A stretch of 64,000 bases of DNA from Rhizophagus irregularis (GCF_026210795.1 NC_089460.1:434001-498000), one strand, 5' to 3'. Positions 33,316 through 44,485 are shown, numbered from the stretch's first letter. The notes: generated from the sequence alone by a model not told the origin. Numbers and translations: made by a program.

Positions 33316-34404
33316 AATATATGTATAGGTAATAATATCGTTTGCTTAGTCACATGCTATTTTAGCCACAGTTAGAGGTTAGATTTGCGTAAAATTAATG
33401 ATATTTTTTGCCAATGTCATATTTTTTATTTGCTTATTTTCACAGAATTTTTGAAAAGTCATATATTACAATTGCTTATTTTTTGAGTAAATTTGGTATT
33501 ATTTAATAATGCATTATATAACATTTAACTATATAAGCGATGGTATTATACTAATATGCAAAAGTTAATAGGAGATGAAAAAAATTTTAAGACGGATATT
33601 TTAGCTAAGATGATATTACTATTGAAAAAAGTGAAATTGTAAATCATAAATGCGAGAAAATTTGATCAAATAATTTTTGTAAAATATAATATTATAAAGT
33701 CATATGGTTAAATTGCTTATTTTTGGGCAATTTGTGAAGTCACATGTTGAGTTTGCTTATTTATCTTAATAAAAACCTTGCGTAGAGCTATTATAAAAAT
33801 TTTGACCTTTCTTGTTACCTATATATATATTGCTCGGGGTCCTGTCTAAACATTTTTATTTTATTTTTTATTTTTATGTTATAGATAGACTGTCATACAA
33901 GAGATTTAAGACATTACATAATAAAATATGAATACTAATCAAAATATATAATTGTATGAAACTCCCACTTGAGAAGCTGCCCACCTTTTCAGTTATTCCT
34001 AAGACGAGAAGGCATGGCCTGCTAGTCCATAACATAGTAAGAGGTAGAAACTATACTAAGAAAGTGATATTTATATTAAAAGAAGAATAAAAATTAATAA
34101 AATTAAAAGAAAAATTATATCAGGTGAATTAATGTGAGACAGCCAAAGGCTTGAATGTAAAAAGTAAAGATGGTTATCAAACACAATATATTAAATATCG
34201 ATTTATTAATTATTTAAATTGCCATGTGATTATCCAATCAACGAGTTTCTGGATATCGGGATTAGTTTTGAGATAACTGAAATTAGTTTTGGATTTTGGG
34301 ATTTATTTAGGGTTTCGGAACTTGTTTAAGGTTTTGGGTGAGATTTTGATTCGTATATTCTGAAACCCGAAACTTTTGGAAATCCTCTCAGAGATTTCGG
34401 GCCT

Positions 34405-35107
34405 ATATTTACTTCTGACACCATAAAAAAATTGTACTAATTGTTTTATTTGGTAGTTTAGGATACCCAAAATATACTATAAAATTATTGTGGCAAAAAA
34501 AGATAAAGTTAGCTTTAAGCCAAAATTTTTAATAATTATAGTATTAGCCAATTATATGCCAATCATCTGCTAATTTGACTTTGAAGCTTCAGGCGAAGCT
34601 ACAGATGCTTGGACGAAACCTAAAACTTTTATAGTATATTATTTAGGTATTTAAAAATCCATGGCTAAAATAAACATGAATAATTTTTGATAATCAAAAA
34701 GTTATCATTAAATACATACTTGCAATTATTGTAAGATTAATATAAGGCTAATATTTGGTAAAATCTTCATGAATTATTATATGAATTAATTTATTAATAG
34801 TATATAAATAAAGTAAATAAAATCAAAATTTTATACATTATTATGTAGAGTTTGTAAAAAAAAATAAACTCAACAGTATTTTTTTGTGACAATATTGAAC
34901 AAATGATCAGCAAAATAATCGGCAATATCATGATAATATGAGGATATCTGCCCTGTTGGAATGACTATTAATCAAAAACAGAAAATGCTCATGTACAGTC
35001 ATCTTAATGATATCTATAATTATGTAGGAGTATGTGATATTATGTACTTGTAGTCATAACTGCATTGTAATTGTAGTAATTAAATATATAATTGCCATCA
35101 GGTTGAT
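34405..35107. other. AT-rich spacer at the edge of the repeat compartment
   Basis: No gene, tandem repeat or element ends recognised. Possible promoter of the following effector-like relic. Confidence 0.4.
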
Positions 35108-37007
35108 TTGTGTGATGAGATTTTATATATCCCAAATCCCTTACAAATTTTTCTTTTTTTTGAAACTGATACAACTTATTCGCATATTTGTCATACAATA
35201 TTTATCTTGAAATTATTGAAACCAAATATGTCAATTTTAACTACTAATTTCCCTAACATTGAAGATGTGGAAAGATACGATACAGAAAGACTTATCAATT
35301 TTTTACGATTAAAGATCTTGAATCATGATGAGAAGAACTTCAAGATACTACGTGATCAGGATGTTGATGGTCTGGCATTTCTTCATATGACTGAAGATGT
35401 TTTTATAAAGCCTCCCTTTAACTTTAGTTATGGAAAAGCCAAAAAACTTGGCATGTTGATCGATAGTTTAAATAATCAAAGTAAGTTCTATATAATAGTT
35501 TATTTATACTTCAAGGCAGTTATTTTTGTATTATTTATTACTCATTTTTATGATTTTCCTGTATGTTATATACTCATATAATACTATATACTTAATCTTG
35601 TGCTTTTCTTCGAATATGATTATTTGTTATTCTATAGGGCTTTTAACTCTTGAAGAAGCATTATTGTGTATTCCTCCACCTGCCTTTATTAAGAAATTAA
35701 CCAAGTCTATTCCGAATTTAGGTGATCATGTACCAGATGATGTTTTTCTATGGGATGACTTCTTAGAAAGTGTGAGAATGTATGAATTTACTGATAAAAA
35801 AAGATATCAAAGACCACAATTTTCTCATTCTAAGATGGGTGTTGGTGAAACGAGCATTCAAGCAATTTTTGAATTTAATATCTGCGAAGTATTAAATGAG
35901 CTTTTACCCAACTATCTTTTTTCAAGAAAAAGTACAAAAAATCCTGGTGATCCAGATTTTACTTGTTTCTTTGCTCAATCAACACTACTCTTTCCAATTG
36001 AAATCAAGCCAGAATACCTTTTAGAAATTGGAAAACTTCAATTTCCAGAATATTATAAAAAGAGAGCAGAAGCAAGAACAATGATTAAACAGATTTTTAG
36101 TTATATGATAGAAAATGAATGTCAATATGGCATTTTTTCAACATATAATATGCATTGGTTTCCGTATCGCCACGTTAATAACCCAAAAAAGCCTCTGATT
36201 TCGTAAACCCTCAATTAACAAGTGAATTTCCAACAGTTCTCAAGGCATACGCATACATGGTTCAAAAATTATGGCCATGATAATGATAAATCTTATTATT
36301 CTCCTCATATTTTGAAAATTCTGGATTCAGTTACGAGAAAAGATGAAGAATTGGTTTCTAATACTAGATCTTTAAGGTCTAGGACAAAAAGCTCTTTTAA
36401 CAATAGTTTAGGCTCATTATCTTTTAATACTTTGTATAAAAGTCAGATGAATAACCAGAACTTCTCCTTTTTGGATTTCAAATTTAATGATATTCTTGGC
36501 CAAGGACGAAGTGGAAAGACACTCAAATGTGAATTTCGGGGAAATACGATTGCCTTGAAGTGTACCGATCTATGGAAATATCCGCTAGATATCTTGAAAG
36601 AAATGCAAAATGAAGTTGAGATCTATCAAATTCTTGCTTCAATTCAGGAAGAATTCATTCCAAAACTAATGTGTTATGGCTACTATGGAGGCGGAATATG
36701 CTATATTATTGGTACAAGTTTTAGTGGTACTGCTTTAACTGATTATAAACATATAACAGAACGACAAAGGGTTATGTGCCTTTGTGCAATAAATGCAATT
36801 CACAGTAAAGGTGTGCTTCACAATGATATACGAGCAGAAAATATTTTGCTTAGTAACATAAATGATAATGTTTATTGGATTGACTTTGGGATGGCGAGTT
36901 ATCATTGTGAAGTTAAAAAATGTTGGAAGCTGTTTGATAAAGAAAAACGTGAATTGGTTAATTTGCTTAATCAATATACTTTATTAGATAGTGTAGTAAT
37001 TGTATAA
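35108..37007 (+). pseudogene. SAM + nuclease + kinase gene of Crinkler-like effector type, broken (fossil)
   Basis: Parts in order: a SAM-like helical domain near the N-terminus (35228-35480), a PD-(D/E)XK-type nuclease-like part (about 35640-36200) with the GDPDFTCFF and PIEIKPE motifs, and a protein-kinase-like part (about 36480-36960) with a glycine-rich loop ILGQGRSGKT, LHNDIRAENILL and WIDFGMAS. An intron-like gap follows the SAM part. This architecture fits the Crinkler/REase-kinase proteins expanded in Rhizophagus-like fungi and described as effector or toxin-like. The copy is not one open frame; it looks broken by about one or two changes, fairly young because all domains remain readable. 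It lies exactly at the border between the repeat-rich and gene-rich halves. Confidence 0.7.
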
Positions 37008-37610
37008 GAATATTATTTAGAATTGTATAATATAATTGCATATAAGAATTTTATATCCATAGTTAGGTCATCAAGATTGCGTATTTTTGGACTAATCTTA
37101 TATATATATAATATATTTACTGTACGTATTTTATGTATTTTATGAAATTATTATAATGTAATTAGTATTTGTTCTTGCAATTTATTTTTTATTAATAAAA
37201 AGAAAAAAGTGATAACACTTGCTAAATTGCAAATAAATACACCTAATAAATTGTGTTGATATTGAGTTTGTATATTATATTTCCAATTGAAATTCGTTAA
37301 TACTCAAGAAAAAAATCACTTAATTATTTAGATGGAATTGCTTCTAAGAAACCTAATACAGAGGATATTGATGTTGATAAAATAGTTAAAGAACTAAAAA
37401 ATTGATTGTTCTTTTAAATATTCATAATATATATAAAATCAAATGATAATTTGTGAAGGGTATTTATCCCTCCTTATTATTACTGATACTGCCATTAAAG
37501 AATTAGCTTATAATTAGAATATCTTTGTATAGATAATTGTAAATATCTTATTAATTTAAAACCTATTGTGCTACATTTCTAATATTTTATTTATAGTATA
37601 TTATCATTGA
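37008..37610. other. Intergenic region with a possible stray 3' exon
   Basis: AT-rich. At 37331-37408 a short frame (DGIASKKPNTEDIDVDKIVK, then ELKN and stop) follows a splice-acceptor-like ATTTAG on the plus strand. It may be the last exon of a lost gene. Nothing else seen. Confidence 0.35.
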
Positions 37611-40071
37611 TTAACTCATAAAATATATATTAATTTTTTTTAATGTTGATTTTGTTGGATTGGCCTAATGATAAAAAAAATATTACATAAAAATAAAATT
37701 TTGAAAATTAGTTATTTTAAATGAAAATTTACTACCTTTGTCCTGTATGATAATATATATAAAAGTTTATTTTGAATATATTCTTTTCTAATAACTATTT
37801 AACAAATATTATTTTAGAAATCATATTAGTTTAGTAATTCAACTTTTATTGACTTACTTTGATGATTTACTCCATTCTTTATAAAATTCCCTAAATAATT
37901 GTAATATGATTAAAAAATTATTTTTTCCTATAGTGCAGATAAAAAATATTAATACCTTTGTCATCAAAATATTCTATCATAATAGCTAATGCAATTCCAC
38001 AACTTCTATCAATACTATTTAATCAAAATAAATTTAATATACTTAATACAACTATTTTAAGAATTAGATATCAGTTTGCTTCAAGGAATATCTAAATCAT
38101 TTACCCCTGTTTACAATGAATTAATATTCTCTTGTTTTCTTCTAATGGTTTTTTAATAAATTCTAATGCAATAGGAATATTTAAATAGAATATATTTCGT
38201 CCTTTTTTACCTTCAGGAATTGGTAATTGTAAATAATTTTTATTATAAGGAAAAGGTGGTGTATTTTCATTTGAAGTGTATGGTTCTGGTGTACAATTGA
38301 TTATATAATCGAAATTCATCCAGCATTCAGGCGGAGATGCTATAATTTATCATGATACAAATAATTGTAATGAAAATTAAATAAATTAAGTTGAAAAAAT
38401 TAATTTAAATTACCACTCTTATAATTTCCTATTGCGATATTCGTGTTTCCTACAAAATTAAATGAATCATTTGACAATTCAGAATTGTGTAATTTTAATA
38501 ATCTTTCTTGTTGAATGAATTGCGAAACAATCTTTTCGCATTCAATAAAATTATATGTATTCAATATTTCTTCATGATATTTCCAAAATAAAGGAGGAAT
38601 CAATCCCTAACCATATTATAAGTAATTATAATATTTTGTCAGTTCGCCAATTATCCGGAAAGAAAAAAAAAAAATTTTTTTTTTAGAATAGAGCTGCAGC
38701 GTTATTATTACCTTTGCCCACATTTCATGATCATCAGCTGATCCTTGTACATAGAGGAATCCTTTTCTTCTTTCAACTCCTGATTCGACCATTTTTGATG
38801 CACTTAAACAAATTACTGGATAAAATGGCATACTAGTATAATCTGGCAAATTATGAAGAAATATATTTGATGACGGAGTAAACCAAAGTGGCCTGAGGGG
38901 TTTTTTTAATTTGTTCGAAAGAGATTGAATATCAAATCCTGAATTCTAATAAATCGCGATATTAATTTCCCGGTAAAATTATTTTATAAAATATTAGTAG
39001 TAAAGAAGTTTAATGACTTACAAGAAGTTTTTGAACAAATTGAGGAATTAATGAAGCAATCTGATTATGTTCAGATTTGGAAATTAAAGATGGGAGAGAA
39101 TGAAATTCCGTATCCCATTCATCATCAAGTTCATCATTCCGTGTAAGATACGCTTCTCCATTAGGCTGTTGAATTGATTCGGGAGGTTTATGTAGTTTAG
39201 ACACTTTTGAGTCAAGTGTAATAGAATCGCGAAATTTCTTGACTGCATTATTAATAGTACAACACCAAATTGGAATTGTCTTTGATTGAGAATCAGGAAT
39301 TCGTTTTCCACGACGCGTCGAATCTACTATTATACACCTTTAACAAGCAATTGCGTATTCAATTGATTAATATTTTTTATTAATTCACGCAAATCGTAAT
39401 TGATGAAAAAGAACATACCCACCATGTTTTATGATTATACTAAAAAGATGAGCGTTTAATCTGCGTAGATTAAATGCCCATTTTCCGGTATGCCCATCGG
39501 TTGATTTGAAATAGACTGTCTGTGTACCAAACTTTAGCACGACGCAACATACAGGGAAATTAATGTCATAATTTATGTACCCAATTACGGTTTCTTGTAA
39601 TGTTGACAATTAATAAAATCATCTTATGATGAAGTTTTTTGCTCCAGGATTCAATAGAAGTGAAAATTTACCTTCGTAGGGTCAACATACCAAGTACCGC
39701 ATCTTTCATTTGCTGAGATTAAATTCGGAAAGTCAGCAATGATGAAATTATATTTTAGAAGAGAACAACGTAATTAATTACCTATTACAGGTAAGTATGG
39801 TAATAAATTTGATATTTCACTCACGAACTTTGCATCTTCGAAAATTGATTTTAATCTATTAAATCTAAAATAATAATAAAATAATAATTGATGCAACTAT
39901 TTTTAAACAAATTAAATAAAATAGAATTATTAAAATAACGATAACTTGCATATTTTTTGAATCTTTGCGAATTTGTTCTGTATCACTATGTACATTTGAT
40001 CCTATTATATTTATTATATTCGTAATTTTATCAACGTCATTATTTGAATTATTAGCGTTTGTTAGCAGCAT
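37611..40071 (-). CDS. RIT1: Initiator tRNA phosphoribosyltransferase (Rit1), multi-exon
   Basis: Adds 2'-O-ribosyl phosphate to A64 of initiator tRNA-Met so that it is used in initiation and not elongation. Recognised from VYFKSTDGHTGKWAFNLRRL, GGCIIVDSTRRGKRIPDSQS and KTIPIWCCTINNAVKKFRDS, all typical of Rit1. The C-terminal phosphatase-like (DUSP) domain shows RILIHCKQG joined across an intron to IDRSCGIALAIM, giving a CX5R signature (C-KQGID-R). The last exon ends PTKSTLKKINIYFMS at 37611. Start ATG at 40071 (MLLTNANNSNNDVDKITNII). About ten exons. The first intron appears to be GC-AG: donor GCAAGT with exon end at 39950 restores KNIFNRLKSIFEDAKF; no GT donor nearby keeps the frame. Exon edges in the 3' third are inferred. 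Confidence 0.85.
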
Positions 40072-41200
40072 AATTATTTTTTTGAACGAAAACGAAAGTA
40101 GAATTCGGCCTGATTTAAATTACAAATTACGTCACATTTTATGCATGTGAGCAAAAACCGAAAGGTACTTGCATTTATGGTGATTTTTATAATTTATTCT
40201 TATTTATACTTATTACATTGGTATTAAAAGTAAGTATATTATATTTAAAAGTGAGTTGATCTTTGGATGAGTTCAAGTAATATACTGCATTGCGAGAATT
40301 GCATAAATTACTAGATAATAGCGATTATTATTGTTATATATGTAACTTACTAGTCAATGCATGTATTTGAACTTAGATATCATCTTTACTTTGTACAATA
40401 AATCAAAACAAATGTTATAATTTGATGTGATCAATATTGTTATTCATTTGAACTTTAAAACGGGTTATAAACAAACAAGATCATTATCGTTAAAAAAAAA
40501 AAAAATTTTTTTTTCATTGAAAGAATTCCGATCTTTTTTTCGTTGCCGATAACCTGCCGGCAACAATCCGACTGCAAATTTTCTGAGTGTCCCGCTTGTT
40601 ATTATGTACCACCCGGCTGAGATTTTTGTAGAAAATGTACTTTTTCATATACCATTCCTTTGCTGTATCTGCAGATTTTTACATTTATGATTCTCCATAG
40701 ATCTCAAATCGAAAATTATGAAATAAATGGATGGATGGATTGAGACGAATGTTCATTTATGTTTAATTAAAATATTTAAATTATTTTCAGTATAATATTA
40801 ATAATTCTAAAATTTTTTGATATGAAATAATCTTATTCAGGGTATTTTCTTATTATGGTTTATCTATAAATATTTCATTATTATGCGTAAATTTTTTTCT
40901 TAATAAAATCATCATTATCGATCTTAAGCTTGGACATATAATTCAAAATTATCCCTATTTATAATTCGAAACATGCAAAAAACACACAAAAGAACACTAC
41001 TCATCAATATATTATAAATATCAAGCAAATAATACAAAAAGATCAGTGTAAAGGACAATATTCCGAAGATAAAAAAACCCTAGATCAAATAAAACATCAA
41101 TTAAAACAAGATAATGAAACAGGTTAGACTTTCATTGTTCACGCATCGTTTAGGTGCGAATAAAGCCTAGAAAAAATTTTTGAAAGTGACGTTAATTTCT
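40072..41200. promoter_or_regulatory. Upstream region of RIT1 and 3' flank of the bZIP gene
   Basis: No gene seen in 1.1 kb. A small inverted motif GTTGCCGATAACCTGCCGGC lies near 40541 with further GC-rich DNA to 40620, unusually GC-rich for this window. ATGGATGGATGG short repeats lie at 40729. The start-proximal part probably holds the RIT1 promoter. Confidence 0.4.
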
Positions 41201-42232
41201 TTACTCCTTTTTGTTCGTTTGGCCATTCCGTTCCCGTTTCACTTCTTTTTCTTTCTCATCATCATCGTCATCATCGTCATCGTCATCATCATCTTCACTT
41301 TCAGCTTTCTTTTTTCTTTTTCCTGGACGTTCAACATCCAAAAGTCTGGCATCTTTCTCTACAATTAAACTCCTTAACCATTTAATTTCCATTTCAAGTT
41401 CCTTCACGCGGCCTTCAAACATTTCGGCTTTAGCAGTCATTTCTCTTGCGGTTCTTTCAAGTGCTTGTTCACGCATTTTTTTCTTTACACGAAATCTAGC
41501 AGATGCGGCAGTATTTCTCCTCCTTTTATCTTCTTCAGCAGCTAACTTTGCGGCATGGTCAGCATCTTTTTCACCTTCTTTTGTTTCAGTAGATCCACTT
41601 TGTGTCGTTTCTGAAGTAGATGAATGATTTGATTTTGCTGATGAATTCTTACGATTTGGGCCACTTGTAGATGAAGGAGTAGTGTTAGTAGAAGTGGTGG
41701 TTTTGGTAGTAGCTTTTGTAGAGACTGTGGATGTAGAGTCTGTTGTGATCTTTGTAGTAGTAGGTGTTGAGTTTGGGGAATTTTCTTGTGTTTCTTTTGA
41801 TAAAATTACCGAATTATTAGAAACGTTTGATGAGACGTTAACTGGAGCTATAGGAGTAGCTGGAAATATAGGCGTAAAATTATCGTTAGAGGAAGTTGCA
41901 ATTGTAATAGGCTGCAAACGATTCGGTACGAGTGAGTTCGGAGTTGGAAAGAATAACGGATAATGTAAAGTTTGTTGTGTTTGCGTTTGGTCAGTAAGGG
42001 TAGTAAGTTCGTGTTGAACCATCATAGGCTGAGTAACATTTTGATCAAGTTTCGTATCAATAGTTGAAAACTCATCATCTAACAAGCTCATTCCAGGTGA
42101 AACTTCAATAAATTGAGTATTAGACCAGAATTCTAATTCTCTGGCTAGATCCTCATCGGACATTTCAGGTGCTGTGACTGGATTTAGAGAGTTTAGTTGA
42201 GCGATGTAATTATAGTTATAATTCGAAGACAT
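41201..42232 (-). CDS. bZIP transcription factor, CYS3/Met28-like
   Basis: Single uninterrupted frame of 343 residues. N-terminal activation-like region (MSDEDLARELEFWSNTQF), a long Ser/Thr/Asn-rich linker (about residues 140-225), then a basic region RRRNTAASARFRVKKKMREQ (about 235-256) running into a leucine-zipper-like coiled coil (MTAKAEMFEGRVKELEMEIK, WLRSLIVEKD). The basic region matches the N-T-A-A-S-A-R-F-R form of fungal CYS3/Met28/Zip factors that control sulphur assimilation. The end is an unusual Asp run (12 D from a GAT/GAC microsatellite at 41,258-41,295) followed by Lys-rich DNA-proximal residues. The sulphur role is inferred from basic-region similarity only. No intron. Confidence 0.88.
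   Translation of the reverse strand: MSSNYNYNYIAQLNSLNPVTAPEMSDEDLARELEFWSNTQFIEVSPGMSLLDDEFSTIDTKLDQNVTQPMMVQHELTTLTDQTQTQQTLHYPLFFPTPNSLVPNRLQPITIATSSNDNFTPIFPATPIAPVNVSSNVSNNSVILSKETQENSPNSTPTTTKITTDSTSTVSTKATTKTTTSTNTTPSSTSGPNRKNSSAKSNHSSTSETTQSGSTETKEGEKDADHAAKLAAEEDKRRRNTAASARFRVKKKMREQALERTAREMTAKAEMFEGRVKELEMEIKWLRSLIVEKDARLLDVERPGKRKKKAESEDDDDDDDDDDDDEKEKEVKRERNGQTNKKE
41258..41295. repeat. CAT/CGT trinucleotide repeat coding Asp run
   Basis: TCATCATCGTCATCATCG-type repeat, read on the minus strand as GAT/GAC codons in the bZIP gene; length may vary between strains. Confidence 0.8.
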
Positions 42233-42615
42233 TGTTGAACTTTTTAATATTAATGATCCGTTTTAGTTAAGTTGGCCGCTCCAGGTCTCGAGCGATTAAG
42301 AAAGAAAAAGTCGACAAAATAACTTTTAAAAACGGAATGAAAAAATCTTTCTAAAGGCTGACTAATTCAATCATAATTTGTAATAGTGTTTTATTATTTT
42401 ATTGTTTCACAATTAAATGTTTAGGAAATAGATGAATGTGTATAAAATTTCACTAGCCTTTTTTAAAAATATTATCCGAAAAAAAAACCCGGAATATCAG
42501 GTACAATCAGTATTACAGTCTGCGTAAAATTTCATGTAAAAATGTTATCATTTATTAGTAATTTGATTCGTCGATAACTCTAATTTTTTTTTTTTAGAGA
42601 TTTGAGATGTGAAGA
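42233..42615. promoter_or_regulatory. Divergent promoter between the bZIP gene and the small gene
   Basis: 383 bp between opposite start codons. Near the bZIP start it holds a GC-richer block with CCGCTCCAGGTCTCGAGCGATT. Otherwise AT-rich, with a T-run before the small gene. Confidence 0.5.
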
Positions 42616-42810
42616 ATGACATCGTTAAAGATACCATTAAACTTTATTCGAGTTTTACGAAATGTAAGATAATTTCTTTTTGGTTTAATTGCTACTGATG
42701 AAAAAATTTTTTTTTTTCAGGATCAGCGAGCTGCGCCAGCCATACTGGAAACACGTTACCGTTATTTACATAAACATATGAACTTCATTTATTGGGATTC
42801 ATTACTGTAA
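42616..42810 (+). CDS. Small 45-residue protein, two exons, unknown function
   Basis: Exon 1 (42616-42663) encodes MTSLKIPLNFIRVLRN, exactly 16 codons. Then a GTAAG...TTTTTTTTCAG intron (42664-42720). Exon 2 (42721-42810) encodes DQRAAPAILETRYRYLHKHM, NFIYWDSLL and stop. The splice sites are strong and the frame is kept exactly across the intron, which supports a real gene. The N-terminus is basic and amphipathic without acidic residues, which would fit mitochondrial import. I do not recognise the family. It lies 144 bp before the SURF1 start on the same strand; an alternative is that it belongs to the SURF1 leader as an upstream frame. Confidence 0.6.
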
Positions 42811-42954
42811 TAAAATTCAAACTAATTCATACTAAATTATTGTTGTGAAAAGATTTTGATCTACCAGAAATTTCCCCGATTTAATCAAGCAAAAATAAGC
42901 AAACAAATCAAAGAATTTTCCGAATTGCTTTCGTTCACTTTTCCATTTTTCATT

Positions 42955-44413
42955 ATGTTTCAATTTTCATTCCTGTATTCTTCTCGTCGTTCTGTTCCTA
43001 CATTTTTCAAATCATATAGTGCAAGCCACAAAAGCAGTTTTAAATTCAATCATCCATTAAAATCTTCTTCTAAACCTTTTTCTACTGGTTCCCATTTTAC
43101 TTCAACCAGTAAAGAATTGCCGGAAAAAGAATTACGTGTAAAGGCTATTTTTTTAGCTTTTATTCCTATATTAACCTTTGGTTTGGGTACTTGGCAAGTT
43201 GCACGTTTGCGTTGGAAAGTTAAATTAATCGAAGATTATGATGATCGATTATCTAAACCACCAATTAATTTACCCAAAAGAATAAAGTAAAGTGTTTTTA
43301 TATTGAAATCCAAAATACACTTAAACAACAACTAAAGTTGTTTTTTTTAGGTTAGATGTTTTGAAAGATTATTTATATAGACGCGTTAAAACTTCAGGAA
43401 AATTCCTTCATGATCAAGAACTTTATTTAGGCCCGAGAACATTTAAAAATAAACTGGGTTATTACGTTATTACGCCGCTTGAACGTGAAAACGGGTGGAT
43501 ATTTATTCTCTACTAAGATTACGTATAAATAAAATTATATGACCCATACATACCTTTAATTTTATTTCTTAATAGTACTACAATTTTAGTTAAAAGAGGA
43601 TGGATTCCGAGAGAAAAAATTGATCCATCAACGAGACCAGTTGGACAAGTATATTTGAGTTTTTCTTGATTCTTTTTAATTGGATATCATTTCAGGTTAT
43701 ATATTTAGTCAATTTAAGAAAATTATTAGATCCAGGGCAAAGTATCCGTTGAAGGATTGTTAAAAGGTTCAGAAAAGGTAAAATAAAATAAACTCTACAA
43801 CATTTTAAAAAAATATAAATAAGTTTTTTTTTTATTATAATTATTAAATAAATAAAAATACATAATAGAAAACGTGGTTCGTCCCAGAAAATAATCCAGA
43901 AAAAAACCAATGGTACTGGTTAGATGTTGATACTATGGCTCAAATAACGGGATCTCAGCCGATACTAGTAGAACAAAATTTGGGTACGATTCGAATATTT
44001 TCCAATTGTTAGATAAAATTCATTCTTTTTCTGATTAATGATTTGTAATTAAAGAAGGATCCCCCTTCATAATAAATCAAATGATTCAAGACGGTATCCC
44101 AGTTGGAAAAATTCCTAGTGTGGAATTAAGTAATACGCACTTACAATACGCAATCACATGGTATAATATTTCTTCTATAATATTTATCCAGCTAAGATAA
44201 TGCATACACTTTTTTTTGGCAAATGTTCAATTTGCTATTTTCTTTTTTTCTCTGTTTTCTCTTTCTTTTTTTTTTCTTTTTTTATAGAGTAAAATTAACT
44301 TAAGATTCTTTCTATTCAGGTATACGCTATCCGCAGCCACAAGTATTATGCTATATATCCTCTTAAAAAAACCTCCAGCCGGACAAGTTAAACGCCAAGT
44401 AATAAAAAGATAA
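42955..44413 (+). CDS. SHY1: SURF1/Shy1 cytochrome c oxidase assembly factor
   Basis: Inner-membrane protein that helps insert haem and build the Cox1 core of complex IV. The N-terminus (MFQFSFLYSSRRSVPTFFKS) is rich in Ser/Arg, typical of mitochondrial targeting. First membrane segment AIFLAFIPILTFGLGTWQVA, followed by RLRWKVKLIEDYDDRLSKPP as in the family. Middle exons give GPRTFKNKLGYYVITPLERE, TTILVKRGWIPREKIDPSTR and VSVEGLLKGSEK, then NQWYWLDVDTMAQI and GKIPSVELSNTHLQYAITW. Second membrane segment YTLSAATSIMLYILLKK, ending GQVKRQVIKR. Seven or so exons with 50-150 bp introns; full family length. The ATG at 42955 was chosen because the frame upstream lacks a Met before it and the targeting sequence starts there. 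Confidence 0.88.
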
Positions 44414-44485
44414 AAAAGAAAACACGAATATACAAAATCATAGAATTTGCTTTTTCAATTGAGTATGTGAATAGCATACACATAC

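Larger units (their letters stand above)
25537..33843. mobile_element. AGGACCC-family element split by a CACTA transposon
   Basis: Left end AGGACCCCGAGCAAT and right end ATTGCTCGGGGTCCT (inverted), with a perfect 8-bp duplication GTCTAAAC (25529-25536 and 33844-33851). Only 15 bp of the left end precede the CACTA insertion; the remaining 528 bp (33316-33843) follow it, so the original element was about 543 bp. The non-coding right part resembles the 2999-4087 copy near its end (TATATATATTG, then CTCGGGGTCC). Confidence 0.88.
25283..34404. mobile_element. Outer element with GGCCCGAAA ends, host of a nested stack
   Basis: GGGCCCGAAACTGAAACTTT on the left and the inverted GAGATTTCGGGCC on the right bound a stack. 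On both sides the subterminal DNA is made of GAAACCCGAAAC / GGTTTCGGAACTT words in opposite orientations. No clear target duplication, so this is the oldest layer and its edges are approximate. Without inner insertions it is about 800 bp. Confidence 0.55.

Noticed and set aside
33995-34040. GAGAAGGCATGGCCTGCTAGTCCATAA looks (in part) like the anticodon arm of a tRNA-Ser
   Set aside because: The D and T arms and the acceptor stem do not fold around it; at best a very old tRNA-derived fragment.
25283-34404. Whether the large nested stack could be a virus-like or capsid-bearing element
   Set aside because: No capsid, integrase, reverse transcriptase or polymerase B features; ends and duplication are those of a CACTA DNA transposon.
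41211-41963. Plus-strand frames opposite the bZIP gene
   Set aside because: Shadow frames made by Ser/Thr/Asp-rich codons of the real minus-strand gene.
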